DNA from: an uncultured Clostridia bacterium
GTDB taxonomy: Bacteria; Bacillota; Clostridia; Oscillospirales; SIG627
NCBI GenBank assembly: GCA_947589595.1
Contig: CANQBV010000003.1
Location: forward strand, 62,001-126,000
Direction: 5' to 3'
Length of the DNA: 64,000 nucleotides
Below are positions 1 to 10,339 of the stretch, in pieces. A program made the position numbers and the translations under genes. A model generated the notes under the pieces. It searched no databases. It saw only the letters and a list, made by a program, of their open reading frames with translations, and was not told where the DNA came from. Each line of letters opens with the position of its first letter. Positions within the stretch are counted from its first letter, which is position 1.

Positions 1-1
1 C

Positions 2-1135
2 AGAAAAATGGATCAGATCCGCCCGTTGGCCGCCGAAGTCGGCCTGATCCCGCGCGTACACGGCTCCGGCCTGTTCACCCGCGGTCAGACCCAGGTGCTC
101 ACGATTGCCACGCTCGGTGCGGTCGGCGATCAGCAGCTCCTGGATGGCATTGATCCTGAAGAAACCAAGCGCTATATGCACCACTACAATATGCCCGGCT
201 ATTCCGTCGGCGAAGCCAAAGCTTCCCGCAGCCCGGGCAGAAGAGAGATCGGTCACGGCGCGCTCGCCGAAAGAGCGCTCGAACCGGTTCTCCCCAGCAT
301 GGAAGAATTTCCTTATACCATTCGTCTGGTTTCCGAAATCGTTTCTTCCAACGGCTCCACCTCGCAGGGTTCGATCTGCGGTTCGACTCTGGCTCTTATG
401 GACGCCGGCGTGCCGATCAAGGCGCCCGTTGCCGGTATTTCCTGCGGCCTCATTACCGAGGGCGACCGGTGGATGACCATGATTGATATCCAAGGCCTGG
501 AAGATTTCTTCGGCGATATGGACTTCAAGGTCGCCGGTACCAAGAAAGGCATTACCGCCATTCAGATGGACCTCAAGATCGATGGTCTGACGCCCGAAAT
601 CATTAAAAACGCACTGGAAACCACCTATACCGCTCGTGTGTACATTCTCGACGAAGTGATGCTCAAAGTCATCCCCGCTCCGAGAGAAGACGTTTCCGAA
701 TTCGCACCCAAAATGATCTCGATGAAAATCAAGCCCGATAAGATCCGCGAAGTAATCGGAACCGGCGGCAAAGTCATTCAGAAGATCTGTGCCGATACCG
801 GCGCCAAGATCGACATTGAGGACGACGGCAGCGTGTTTATTTCCGCTGTCAACCGCGACGCCGCCTACGCGGCGCAGAAGATTGTGGAATCCATTGTCTT
901 CGAACCGGAAGTCGGTATGATATTCGACGATTGCCCCGTTACCCGCATCATCCCGATCGGTGCTTTCGTGGAATTCGCTCCCGGCAAAGAGGGCCTCGTG
1001 CACATCTCCAAGCTGGATCATAAGAGAGTCGAAAAGGTGGAAGACGTAGTGAACGTCGGCGATAAAATCCGCGTCAAGCTGATCAAAATCGACGAAAAAG
1101 GCCGCATCGACCTCTCCCGCAAGGACGCAATGTAA
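2..1135 (+). CDS. pnp: Polyribonucleotide nucleotidyltransferase (PNPase), 5'-truncated by window edge
   Basis: Second RNase PH domain ([32 protein letters not shown]), KH domain ([16 protein letters not shown]) and C-terminal S1 domain; no start in window. Confidence 0.96.
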   Translation, partial: RKMDQIRPLAAEVGLIPRVHGSGLFTRGQTQVLTIATLGAVGDQQLLDGIDPEETKRYMHHYNMPGYSVGEAKASRSPGRREIGHGALAERALEPVLPSMEEFPYTIRLVSEIVSSNGSTSQGSICGSTLALMDAGVPIKAPVAGISCGLITEGDRWMTMIDIQGLEDFFGDMDFKVAGTKKGITAIQMDLKIDGLTPEIIKNALETTYTARVYILDEVMLKVIPAPREDVSEFAPKMISMKIKPDKIREVIGTGGKVIQKICADTGAKIDIEDDGSVFISAVNRDAAYAAQKIVESIVFEPEVGMIFDDCPVTRIIPIGAFVEFAPGKEGLVHISKLDHKRVEKVEDVVNVGDKIRVKLIKIDEKGRIDLSRKDAM

Positions 1136-1145
1136 AATAATAACC

Positions 1146-1188
1146 AAAAAGCGCTATAGGCTTGAATGAAGTCTATAGCGCTTTTTTT
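1146..1188 (+). terminator. Rho-independent terminator after pnp
   Basis: AAAAAGCGCTATAG ... CTATAGCGCTTTTTTT hairpin plus T-run. Confidence 0.9.
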
Positions 1189-1217
1189 GCATACGGGTTC
1201 GATTATTCGCAGAATAC

Positions 1218-1246
1218 TTGACAAAGAGTTTAAAATGTGATAACAT
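1218..1246 (+). promoter_or_regulatory. SigA-type promoter for acyl-CoA synthetase
   Basis: TTGACA, 17 nt, TAACAT. Confidence 0.7.
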
Positions 1247-1275
1247 AGTTTCAAATACTATGTGAGGTTATATCT

Positions 1276-2988
1276 ATGAAGAATTTAGCGATTATCAAAG
1301 ATTTTCCCCAGCACGATTTGATGAAGGATTATTTTTTGGACGCTGTCACAAAATACGGTGAAAATACCGTCTTTTTCCGGCAGGAAGAACGGGAAGGAAA
1401 GAAAATTTCTCACTCCCTGAGTTATCATGAATTCTGGGAGGAAATCCACCGCTTCGGAGCGGGGCTGATCCATTTGGGGCTTCAGGGAAAACGGGTCGCC
1501 CTGATCGGATTTAACTCCTATGAATGGGTACTGACTTTTCTGGCCGTACTATGCGGCGTGGGCGTGATCGTTCCGCTTGATAAGGAATTGACCGAGGAGG
1601 ACGTGCGCCGTTCTCTGATGCGCGCAAAGTGCGATGCGGTGCTCTTCGACGCCAAGCACCAGGAACTGATGCGCACCCTCTCTGAGGAAAATTTCTGCGG
1701 TATTCAGCATTTCATTTCCACAAAAAAATTGAGCGAGAAATTTCCCAGCATTCGAGAGATCGAGGAGTTGGGAAGCCTTGCGTTAACCAAGGGGGATGCT
1801 TTCTCCTCCTACGCGCCGGATCCGGACGAAATGGCCTGTTTGGTGTTCACCTCCGGCACTACCTCCACCTCGAAAGCGGTGATGCTTTCCAACCGGAACC
1901 TATCCACCGTTTTGTTTGATCTGTTAAGAACGGAGGAGTTTTTCCCCACGGATCGGAACCTGATCTTCCTGCCCCTGCACCACACCTTCGGTTTTATGGG
2001 GCTGATGGTTATTTTGTGCAACGGCGCAACCAATGTTTTCTGCGACGGGCTTCGCTATATTCAGAAAAATCTGAAAGACTACCAAATCACCACCTTCATC
2101 GGCGTTCCTTTGTTATTAGAGGCTATGTACCGAAATATTTGGAAAGCCGTGGAAAAACGCGGAATGACGAAAAAGGTTCAAAGCGGCTTGAAAATGAGCA
2201 AGGCGCTTCTGAAAATTGGGATCGACGCCAGAAAAAAGATCTTCCGTCCCTTGTTGGCAGAATTGGGCGGCGCGCTTCGCTTTGTAATCTCCGGCGCCTC
2301 TTCCCTGAGCAAAGAAGCCGCGGAAGGCTTTAACGATTTCGGCATTTTGACCGTGCAGGGCTACGGGCTGACGGAAACCAGTCCGGCGCTGACTTCCGAA
2401 AACCGGGACCACATTCGCTACGGTTCCGTAGGCCTTCCGATGCCCTCGGTGGAGATTACCATCGAAAACGCAGGCGAAGACGGGATCGGAGAAATCGTAG
2501 CCCGCGGGAATAACGTCATGTTGGGCTATTATGAAATGGAAGAAGAAACCGCAAAGGTCATTCGCGACGGGAAATTTTACACCGGAGATTTGGGAAGATT
2601 GGACGAAGACGGATATCTTTTCGTCACCGGAAGAAAGAAAAACGTGATCGTTTTGAAAAACGGAAAGAATATCTATCCGGAAGAATTGGAAGAACGCCTT
2701 TCCAAGCTGCCCTTTGTATCCGAGGTCATGGTCTACGGCAAAGATAAAGAAGACGATCTTTTGGTATCCGCCAAAATCGTATACAGCAAAGAGTATTTTA
2801 AGGAAAACGCCCCGGAAAAGAGTGAAGCGGAGATCGGTGCATGGATCAAGGAAGAAATCGCCAAGATCAACGAGTTTCTCCCCGCCTATCAACACATCAA
2901 AAACCTCGTAATCCAAACCGCGCCCCTATCCAAAACCAGCACCGCCAAGGTCAAACGTCAGGAAGAAATCGCCAAGGGCGACGCCTGA
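1276..2988 (+). CDS. AMP-dependent acyl-CoA synthetase/ligase (long-chain fatty acid CoA ligase-like)
   Basis: TSGTTSTSKAVMLS, GYGLTETSP, YTGDLGRLDEDGYLFVTGRKKNVIVLKNGKN motifs. Confidence 0.92.
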   Translation: MKNLAIIKDFPQHDLMKDYFLDAVTKYGENTVFFRQEEREGKKISHSLSYHEFWEEIHRFGAGLIHLGLQGKRVALIGFNSYEWVLTFLAVLCGVGVIVPLDKELTEEDVRRSLMRAKCDAVLFDAKHQELMRTLSEENFCGIQHFISTKKLSEKFPSIREIEELGSLALTKGDAFSSYAPDPDEMACLVFTSGTTSTSKAVMLSNRNLSTVLFDLLRTEEFFPTDRNLIFLPLHHTFGFMGLMVILCNGATNVFCDGLRYIQKNLKDYQITTFIGVPLLLEAMYRNIWKAVEKRGMTKKVQSGLKMSKALLKIGIDARKKIFRPLLAELGGALRFVISGASSLSKEAAEGFNDFGILTVQGYGLTETSPALTSENRDHIRYGSVGLPMPSVEITIENAGEDGIGEIVARGNNVMLGYYEMEEETAKVIRDGKFYTGDLGRLDEDGYLFVTGRKKNVIVLKNGKNIYPEELEERLSKLPFVSEVMVYGKDKEDDLLVSAKIVYSKEYFKENAPEKSEAEIGAWIKEEIAKINEFLPAYQHIKNLVIQTAPLSKTSTAKVKRQEEIAKGDA

Positions 2989-3008
2989 TCACCGACCTTT
3001 GAAAAAGC

Positions 3009-3051
3009 AAACCGTCCTTGACGAAGCCTTTTCTGTCAAGGACGGTTTTTT
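3009..3051 (+). terminator. Rho-independent terminator
   Basis: AACCGTCCTTGAC ... GTCAAGGACGGTTTTTT. Confidence 0.9.
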
Positions 3052-3150
3052 GCGCAATTTTCCGCTTGGGCGTATGGATCGCGCCCTTTTTTTGGTGCAG
3101 GAGAATTTTACCCCTGTTTCAAAGGGGGTTCCGAGAAAAAAGTTTCCGAC

Positions 3151-3191
3151 AAAAAGGCAATACGGCGTTCTCCTTACGGAGAACGCCGTAT
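3151..3191 (-). terminator. Terminator of the transporter operon
   Basis: ATACGGCGTTCTCC ... GGAGAACGCCGTAT inverted repeat; T-rich tract downstream on minus strand. Confidence 0.85.
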
Positions 3192-3208
3192 GTTTTCTCT
3201 TACAATCC

Positions 3209-4228
3209 TTAGCCCACGATACCGGAGCGTTCGATACCCTGTACCAGATATTTCTGGAAGAAGGAGTAGATCAAAAGCAGCGGCAGAATAATGAGCAGCG
3301 CCGCGGTATTGATAATCGCAGAGGAATATACCTCCGCTGCCAGAAAGCCGGTAGTATCCAGGCTTGGCGGCACCGTAATGATATTCGGCATCAGATAGGT
3401 GGTGTTCCGGGTAAAGAACAGAGTGGAATAGAAATCATCCGTCCACTGCCAGGAGAAAGCAAAGAGGAATACGGTGATCATCATCGGGCCGGCAAGCGGC
3501 ACAATGATTCTGACAAAGGTCTTAAACACACCGGAACCGTCCACATAGGCGGCTTCTTCCAATTCATCGGGCACGCCGCGGAAGAACTGACGCATCAGGA
3601 AGATATACAGCCCGTTCTTAAACGCAAGTCCGCTAAAGGACAAGAGCCCAATCGGCCAGTAGGTGTTGATCAAATTCAACGGCTTGCCGCCAATCAGTTT
3701 GATCAGGCCAAAGAAATCAAAATAACGGAATCTCGTAAAGAAAGCAAGCTTCAAGGCCTGGTGCGGCACAATCATGGTAAAGATAACCGCAAAGAAGACA
3801 ACCGTATTGCCTTTGAATTTGAACTTTGCCAAACCGTAGCCGATGATCATGGTCATGACCATCTGCATCACCGCGCAAAACAGCGAGAGGATCGTAGTAT
3901 TCAGCAAAGCCAGGAAATATTTATTTTCCGTAATAATTGCTTTATACGTATCCAGCGTCGGATATTTCGGAATCAGCTTTACCGTAATATCCATAAAGTC
4001 TTCCCTGCTCATAAAGGAGCCGGCGACCTTGGCAATAAAGGGATAGAGAATCACATAGGAAATTCCGATCAAAATGACATAGCGGAAAATCGCAAGGACT
4101 ACGTTCTTCAGAAAATTCAGAGTCAAAAAGCGGCTTTTAAAACGCTGCCAGGGAGTTAATTTTCCTTCGAAATTGACCTTGAATTCGTTTCTGCTTTTCT
4201 TTTTGCTGACTTTCAATTCTGCATTCAT
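3209..4228 (-). CDS. Carbohydrate ABC transporter permease (MalG-type), pair 1
   Basis: EAA loop (DELEEAAYVDGSGVFKTFVRIIVPLAGP), multiple TM segments; start at MNAELK with GGAGG upstream. Confidence 0.9.
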   Translation of the reverse strand: MNAELKVSKKKSRNEFKVNFEGKLTPWQRFKSRFLTLNFLKNVVLAIFRYVILIGISYVILYPFIAKVAGSFMSREDFMDITVKLIPKYPTLDTYKAIITENKYFLALLNTTILSLFCAVMQMVMTMIIGYGLAKFKFKGNTVVFFAVIFTMIVPHQALKLAFFTRFRYFDFFGLIKLIGGKPLNLINTYWPIGLLSFSGLAFKNGLYIFLMRQFFRGVPDELEEAAYVDGSGVFKTFVRIIVPLAGPMMITVFLFAFSWQWTDDFYSTLFFTRNTTYLMPNIITVPPSLDTTGFLAAEVYSSAIINTAALLIILPLLLIYSFFQKYLVQGIERSGIVG

Positions 4229-4245
4229 GAATTCATCCTCCCTTC

Positions 4246-5220
4246 TTAGTCTCTGCGCTGATAGAACGTGTACGCGGACAAGATGCCCGCTACAACGGCA
4301 ATAATCAGAATTACAATTAAGAAGTATACCCAATACATTGCCGTGGCCAGTGTGTTACCGCCGTCTCTTTCGCTATAAACCCGGCCAATGTAGTTCATAA
4401 CCTGATTGGAGCTGGAAGTAAAGGAGTCGATAATGGTATAGACCGTGTTCACCAAGATCATCGGGCTGATCATGGGGAAGGTGATCTTCCAGAAGGTTTC
4501 CCATGCGGTTGCGCCGTCTATGGTACAAGACTCGTAGATCGCCGGAGAAATCGACTGCAAACCTGCCAGGAAGATCAGCATCTGTACACCGGAACGGTTT
4601 ACAACCTGGTAAACGTCGTTTACAATATCGACCACGTAGTCTACCATTCCGGTACCGATCTTCATCGTGGAGAAAATCGCCTGCAGATCCATGGCGGTAA
4701 CCAAATCCCCTGCCTGATTGATACTTTCCTCTTCCATACCGCCTTCGGCGTAGGAAGCAAAGGAGTTGTTCATATCAATATCATCGATCAAACCGGTAGA
4801 AAGGATAACCGGAATGAAGAAAATCGCACGGAATAAGGTTCTTCCCACCATTTTCTGGTTCAGCAAAACCGCCATGAAAAGGGAGAAAATAACGATCGCC
4901 GGAATTTCCAGAATCAATTGCTGAAGACCGCTGGTAAGCGTAGATACAAACAACGGATCCGAGAAAAACGCCGCTTCGTAATTGTCCCATCCCACAAAGG
5001 TCAACAAAAAACCGCTGGAAGTATTGACCATTTCGTTAAAGCTGAATCGAATGGAGTCAAAAATAACGGGAACGTAAATCAGAAGGAATACCAAAAGAAA
5101 GGGGGCTACGAAAACCCAGCCGGCTTTCGCTTTTTTCTTGTCCAGAGATTTGGCTTTTCTTTTTTTCGGCGAAACCTTTTTCGTTTTCGGTTCCACCTTT
5201 ACAGCCGCTGCACTGTTCAT
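4246..5220 (-). CDS. Sugar ABC transporter permease (MalF-type), pair 1
   Basis: EAA loop (SPAIYESCTIDGATAWETFWKITFPMI), TM segments; carries an extra ~60-aa polar stretch before the EAA loop. Confidence 0.88.
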   Translation of the reverse strand: MNSAAAVKVEPKTKKVSPKKRKAKSLDKKKAKAGWVFVAPFLLVFLLIYVPVIFDSIRFSFNEMVNTSSGFLLTFVGWDNYEAAFFSDPLFVSTLTSGLQQLILEIPAIVIFSLFMAVLLNQKMVGRTLFRAIFFIPVILSTGLIDDIDMNNSFASYAEGGMEEESINQAGDLVTAMDLQAIFSTMKIGTGMVDYVVDIVNDVYQVVNRSGVQMLIFLAGLQSISPAIYESCTIDGATAWETFWKITFPMISPMILVNTVYTIIDSFTSSSNQVMNYIGRVYSERDGGNTLATAMYWVYFLIVILIIAVVAGILSAYTFYQRRD

Positions 5221-5240
5221 ATCATCACCTCTTCCTTTCC

Positions 5241-8138
5241 TTAGTTTTTCACAACTTCAAAGCCCATTGCTTCCAGAGTAATTCCCTCCGCTTTGACTTC
5301 AAAGTTGTTGTAATTCAGATAAATCTGGGTGCCGTCTTCATAGGTCACTCGAATCACGCGGTTACCGAGCGACTCATGATTGACAATGATCTGATCCTGC
5401 AAAGGAGAAAGCACTTCATTGATCTTGTTGTATTCGGTGAGAATGCTTTCCTTCCAAGTGGAATAGTCCACTGCGTAGTAGGAGCCGTATCCGTTGGTTT
5501 TCAGTTCGGCGGTATTGTCATACGCCAGAACGAAATACGGATTGGCGCCGTTTTCAATGGTTTTCAGAATCGTGTAACGGTAGTCGCCGGCCAAATTGAG
5601 CGGATCGCCCGCAAAGCGGATATAGCCGTGAAGTACGATTCCCATAAAAGGAACTTCCTGCGTAAAGTTGATACGGTTGGAAGAATCCAACGGGATCGCC
5701 AGCAAATGATCGGCATATTTCCAAGTATAGGCATTGCCGTTTTCCAGGATGATGCCGTCGTAAGAGCCGTCGATCGCTTCCAAAGCGGAGACGGTATAGT
5801 TCTTTGCATCCTCGCGGTTCAGCGGATAATCCTCGTCCTGGCTGGAGTTCAGCGCGCTGCCGAGCGAACCGACCGCAATATTCTTTTTGCCGTCGCCAAA
5901 GAGTGCGCTGTATTTATCCGTCACTTTCTGGAAATACGGAAGAATGGTTTTTGCGGAAAGCACATAGGCCACGCGAGAATTATAGGTCTGTACGCTCGGG
6001 TTGTAGGTTTTGTAGTAAGCGGTCTTGCCGTCGATGGTCTTTGCGGTGTCCTCGTCGATATCAAAGCCGTCGAACATCCGCTCGGTACCGACGTAGGAAA
6101 AATCAAAATCCATAAACAGCGAGAAGTTCTGCTCCTGCGCGTAGGCAATCAGTTTTTCAAGGCCCTTTTTTCCGCCGAGCTTGGATTCCACCTTCATCCG
6201 GTTGGCCGCGGTAGAAGCCATGCCGCCGTTGACCCATCCGAGATAGCGGACGTTCTGATTATCAATTCCCTTCCCCTTGAGTTCTTCCATTATGGTTTGG
6301 GCGTTCTCAAAGGTGGTCAGCGCCGTTTTGGTCGGGATCGGAACACCGAGGATGTTCGTAGTGGTGTCAATATCACCGATCAGATCCATATAAAGCGGAA
6401 TGTTATCCTGCAGATCGGAGATCTTTTCCAGCGTTCCGTTGCTGATCAGGAAATTGCGGTAAGCATTTGCCATGCCAATATAGTTGGCATTCTCACCGGA
6501 AAGCATCTGATACTGGATGGTGTAGTTGCCGACGTATTTTCTCGGGATCGCTTTTGTATACATGGCAACGCCGCCGGTCACCGTGATACCGTCCAGCGGG
6601 TAGGAGTCCGTCTGCCGCGCGAATACCGTAATCGAGACGGAGTGATATTCATGCTGCGAGCCGCCGTTGACAGAATCGATGCGGGCAAGGCTGTCGCCCT
6701 CTGTAATAATGGCAACGTACCCTTGCTGCACTTCTTTTTCGGTATATTCGTAGACGGTTTCAGTCGCCTTGGCTTTGTTCTCCTCTTGGGTCGCTTCGGT
6801 CTCCTCCTCTGCTCCTTCAACGGGAACTTCAACCGCCGTTCCGGATCTGTAGTGGGAGTTCATAACCGTACCGAACACAGGCATACGCCAGGTCTGGTAG
6901 CTGGCAGTGCTCGCACTTACCGTCTTATAAAAGCCGTAATCGTTGCCGTAAAGCGTACCGGCAATACGGGTGTAGTTTTTGTTCTGATCGAACGAAACGA
7001 TCGCGCCGGAGCCGTCCGGAATGAAGTTATATCCTTCATCGTCTCTTTGGAGCTCTTCTTCATCAGCGGGAGCTACTCTGCCCGCTCCGAAAAACGGCAA
7101 AATTGAGATCGTATCCAGCGTATAGGTAGTAGCGTCATACGAAATGCCGCGGGCGGGAAGTCTTACCTGGAGCCCGCTTTCGTTGAGGGTATACTCCAAA
7201 GCAAGGCGAAAAATAGCGGGGGAATCGTCTTGCAATTCATAACCGACCATCTCATGGTCAGACAGCATATCCTCCAAAGAATAAGCCGTGTATTTGCGAA
7301 TGAAATTTTCCTCATCCTGCAGCTCTTTGCCGGTGATACCGCTGTCAATACTGTAGATCGCCATCTCCGCAGTGACCGGGTAAATATCGATCATCGCCGC
7401 CTGTTCACGCGGGGTCAGGCTGGGGTCGGACACGTCGAACAGCGCATAGAACGAAAGGAATTTCGCAAAATCAAAGCTTTCCGCAGCTTCCGCTTTGGCT
7501 TTGGCGGACGAGTCGCTGCCGTTTTTCATTTCGATGTATTCATCGAAAGACATGTTCTCGTCTTTCTTGGTTGCCTCGAAGAACGGTCTTAAAATGTTCT
7601 CTTCAAAGCGACTGGCTTCGATCTGACGCGGCACCACGCGCTTTTTCGCCGCTTCGCCTATGGTAAATTCCACACGCAGACCGCCGCGGATATGCTTGAG
7701 AACAACCTGCTGCTGGTCGGCTGCGTCAACGTAGCTGTCCAAGCTGTGCGAGTTGCCTTCATTATCGTTGTACGTCAGCGAGATCTGCGAAAGCAACTGA
7801 TATTTTACCGAAGCGCTGGCTTTGGAATACCCCACGTCATACGGGTTGGTAAAGAGCATTTGTCCGGTCCTTTTATCAACCACGCAAACCTCAGCCGTAT
7901 ACTGCTGCACATAAAGCGCATAGCGGGTATTTTCGGTCACCAGCGTCATGGTGGCCAGCTTTTCCTCCGGGGAATCGTATTTTTTCGTGGAATAATTGAT
8001 CTTCATCAATTCGTTGTAAATTTCCTCGTCGCGAATAATCGCGCCCTCGGCGTTGGCCGTAACAGCCAAAGAAGGGAGGATCATACCGGAAACCAAAACA
8101 AGCGCAATCAAAAAGGTTATAATGCGATTTCGTTTCAT
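5241..8138 (-). CDS. Secreted DUF5696-like protein (TIM-barrel/glycoside-hydrolase-like C-terminal half)
   Basis: Signal peptide MKRNRIITFLIALVLVSGMILPSLAVTANA; overall resemblance to DUF5696 proteins next to sugar ABC permeases; ATG at 8138 has GGAGG at 8-nt spacing (the ORF-track start is TTG). Confidence 0.7.
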   Translation of the reverse strand: MKRNRIITFLIALVLVSGMILPSLAVTANAEGAIIRDEEIYNELMKINYSTKKYDSPEEKLATMTLVTENTRYALYVQQYTAEVCVVDKRTGQMLFTNPYDVGYSKASASVKYQLLSQISLTYNDNEGNSHSLDSYVDAADQQQVVLKHIRGGLRVEFTIGEAAKKRVVPRQIEASRFEENILRPFFEATKKDENMSFDEYIEMKNGSDSSAKAKAEAAESFDFAKFLSFYALFDVSDPSLTPREQAAMIDIYPVTAEMAIYSIDSGITGKELQDEENFIRKYTAYSLEDMLSDHEMVGYELQDDSPAIFRLALEYTLNESGLQVRLPARGISYDATTYTLDTISILPFFGAGRVAPADEEELQRDDEGYNFIPDGSGAIVSFDQNKNYTRIAGTLYGNDYGFYKTVSASTASYQTWRMPVFGTVMNSHYRSGTAVEVPVEGAEEETEATQEENKAKATETVYEYTEKEVQQGYVAIITEGDSLARIDSVNGGSQHEYHSVSITVFARQTDSYPLDGITVTGGVAMYTKAIPRKYVGNYTIQYQMLSGENANYIGMANAYRNFLISNGTLEKISDLQDNIPLYMDLIGDIDTTTNILGVPIPTKTALTTFENAQTIMEELKGKGIDNQNVRYLGWVNGGMASTAANRMKVESKLGGKKGLEKLIAYAQEQNFSLFMDFDFSYVGTERMFDGFDIDEDTAKTIDGKTAYYKTYNPSVQTYNSRVAYVLSAKTILPYFQKVTDKYSALFGDGKKNIAVGSLGSALNSSQDEDYPLNREDAKNYTVSALEAIDGSYDGIILENGNAYTWKYADHLLAIPLDSSNRINFTQEVPFMGIVLHGYIRFAGDPLNLAGDYRYTILKTIENGANPYFVLAYDNTAELKTNGYGSYYAVDYSTWKESILTEYNKINEVLSPLQDQIIVNHESLGNRVIRVTYEDGTQIYLNYNNFEVKAEGITLEAMGFEVVKN

Positions 8139-8155
8139 ATTCAATTCCTCCTTTC

Positions 8156-10321
8156 TCAGACTCGTAGCGATAGCTCGGTATAAATATTGATAATAAACGA
8201 GGTAATCTTGGTAAGCAGACCGGAGAACAGCAGGATGATGAACATGATAAATACCATGGCGATCAAAGTGCCGATTACGGTCAGAATGTTCTTTCCGAAT
8301 GTGTAGTCGTGTGTGACCATCACGCCAAAGAACAACAGGAAACCGGTCCAGATATAGCCCACACTGATCAGCACCGTAATAATGGCGGATTCATCCAAAG
8401 AAAAGATGTGCGTCAGCATCGTAGCGGGGATCAGCATCAGCGGCAGCGGAACCAGGGCATAGCAGGTTGCCAGGCAAATGTCCTTAAAGCTTCCCTCGCC
8501 CTCAAAGAGCGTGGTCAGGCACCAGTTGCCAACGGTGAAAAGGAAGAACGGGATCAGAACGCCGATAATTTCGGAGAAAATACTCACGCCGTTTTCCAGT
8601 GGATCGTACCAGAAAGACTGGCCGATATCCTGGTAAACGAAGGAAAGGATCGTCAAAACTACGAAGAAGACGCCCGCCTTCATATTTCCGCGTTTTTCGT
8701 GTTTCAAATCCCAGAAGCCGTCGAACGGATGGAAGATCACGTGGCAGCCGTACAGCGCAGCCTCCTTGAAGGTTCTCTTGTCCTTCATGACCTGCCCCTT
8801 CTCGTTTACCTTGGCGGCATAGCGGAAGAACCAGGAAATCAGAAGCACAATGGCGATCACTACGACCGGGATGAGAATAATATAGTCTTCGATCCAGGCT
8901 TTTCTGATTTTGGTGTAGCTCTTGGAGTACCCCTCGGCGTCGTACGCGTAGGAATAATATTCCTCGGCGCCTTCGTAATCGCCGGAGCGATAAAGGCTGT
9001 CGGCAATTCCGATATAAGCTTCATCGAAATTGGAGTTTCTTAAAAGCACCTGCTGCCAATAATAGGCGGACTGGTCATAGTTCCGATCCTCCACGTTCTG
9101 CACGGCGGCGGTCAAATACTCGCCGTATTCCGTTCTCTTGTAGATCGTGAAGCAATTGCTGGTTTTGTCCAGCGCCAGGAACGAAGATCCCTGGTAGCAG
9201 ATTGCGGAAACAGCCTGATTATTCCCAAGCTGAACACCTTTATCTCCGAAAATATAGAGAAGGTTTCCGGCGGAATCGTAGGTGTAGAAGCGCTGTCTGC
9301 GAGAGTCTACGACACTCCAGATCCCAGCCTCGGAAAGAGCGACGTCGGTAATCAGCGAAACGCCGGTTACCGCATCGGCATCCACGTGGGCGTAACCGAT
9401 CACGTTAACTTCACCGGACGGCGGCCAGAAGCCGGTTCTCATCATTACGTCTTCGCCCTGCGCATTCAGCTTTTTTACCGGAGCATAATCGCCGGATTTG
9501 GAATGACTGGAAATAGCGGAAGCTACTTTATCTTCATCGAGCGAGGAAATGGTGGCGTAGATAAAACCGGAATCATCAATGGTAATATTGTTGTACTCGG
9601 TCGGCACGTTGGAGATCATCGCGTTTCTCTGCTCTCTGGTCTGGAACATTCTCCAGAAAATCTGCCAGGCACTGGGAGCGGATTTCTGTGCGCCGAGAAA
9701 GCCCAAAAAGTCGCCGTTAGCGTTCATGGAAATGATACCGTAGTTGGTAGTGGAAGAAACCACGTAAATTCTGCCGGCGGTATCCACTGCGCAGGCAATC
9801 GGCTTATACACACTGCCGTCCGGGATCGCGCTGCTTTCCGGCTGCAGGATCCAACGGTCGTAGGTGGCGGATTCGATTTTACCGTCCTCACCGACGGTCT
9901 TTTTGAAAACTACGATACGGTTGTTTTCGGTGTCGCAAACATAGATATCATCATTCTTAATGTAAACGCCCTGGCAGGAAGCAAACGCATCCGGCACCCC
10001 GTATTCGTTGACAAACGTGTTGAGAATACGATTCAGCGTATAGTCCGGGTTCAGGATCACGATCCGGTTGTTCGTCGGATCGGCAATGTAAAGGTTCCCG
10101 TCTGCGTCCGTCTCCAGATCGGTCGGAGAATTCAGCGCGGTCTGCAGACCCATGGCGGCGGAATCAATAATCGTATCCGGCACGTATGCGTGCGGAGATT
10201 CTACATAAAAACCGTCAATGTCATAGGTATAAGTGGAATAGGGCACCATGGCGCTGGCAGTAGGAGCCAGAATGGCGGCAAGGCAGAAAATCAATAAGAA
10301 TGATTTCCAAAACTTCTTCAT
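8156..10321 (-). CDS. NHL beta-propeller / TPR / Yip1-like membrane protein
   Basis: Signal peptide; NHL repeats (LNSPTDLETDADGNLYIADPTNNRIVILNPD, YVCDTENNRIVVFKK); TPR-like (YIGIADSLYRSGDYEGAEEYYSYAYDAEGY); C-terminal multi-TM Yip1-like region. Confidence 0.75.
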   Translation of the reverse strand: MKKFWKSFLLIFCLAAILAPTASAMVPYSTYTYDIDGFYVESPHAYVPDTIIDSAAMGLQTALNSPTDLETDADGNLYIADPTNNRIVILNPDYTLNRILNTFVNEYGVPDAFASCQGVYIKNDDIYVCDTENNRIVVFKKTVGEDGKIESATYDRWILQPESSAIPDGSVYKPIACAVDTAGRIYVVSSTTNYGIISMNANGDFLGFLGAQKSAPSAWQIFWRMFQTREQRNAMISNVPTEYNNITIDDSGFIYATISSLDEDKVASAISSHSKSGDYAPVKKLNAQGEDVMMRTGFWPPSGEVNVIGYAHVDADAVTGVSLITDVALSEAGIWSVVDSRRQRFYTYDSAGNLLYIFGDKGVQLGNNQAVSAICYQGSSFLALDKTSNCFTIYKRTEYGEYLTAAVQNVEDRNYDQSAYYWQQVLLRNSNFDEAYIGIADSLYRSGDYEGAEEYYSYAYDAEGYSKSYTKIRKAWIEDYIILIPVVVIAIVLLISWFFRYAAKVNEKGQVMKDKRTFKEAALYGCHVIFHPFDGFWDLKHEKRGNMKAGVFFVVLTILSFVYQDIGQSFWYDPLENGVSIFSEIIGVLIPFFLFTVGNWCLTTLFEGEGSFKDICLATCYALVPLPLMLIPATMLTHIFSLDESAIITVLISVGYIWTGFLLFFGVMVTHDYTFGKNILTVIGTLIAMVFIMFIILLFSGLLTKITSFIINIYTELSLRV

Positions 10322-10339
10322 TTCGATTTTCTCCTTTCC

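Noticed and set aside
2999-4159. Plus-strand 386-aa ORF and similar ones antisense to the transporter genes (5376-7106, 9386-10297, 12975-15104)
   Set aside because: Low-complexity, RNA-processing-unlike translations rich in H/Q/R/G; exactly complementary to convincing permease/SBP genes with RBSs. GC-skewed third positions open the antisense frame.
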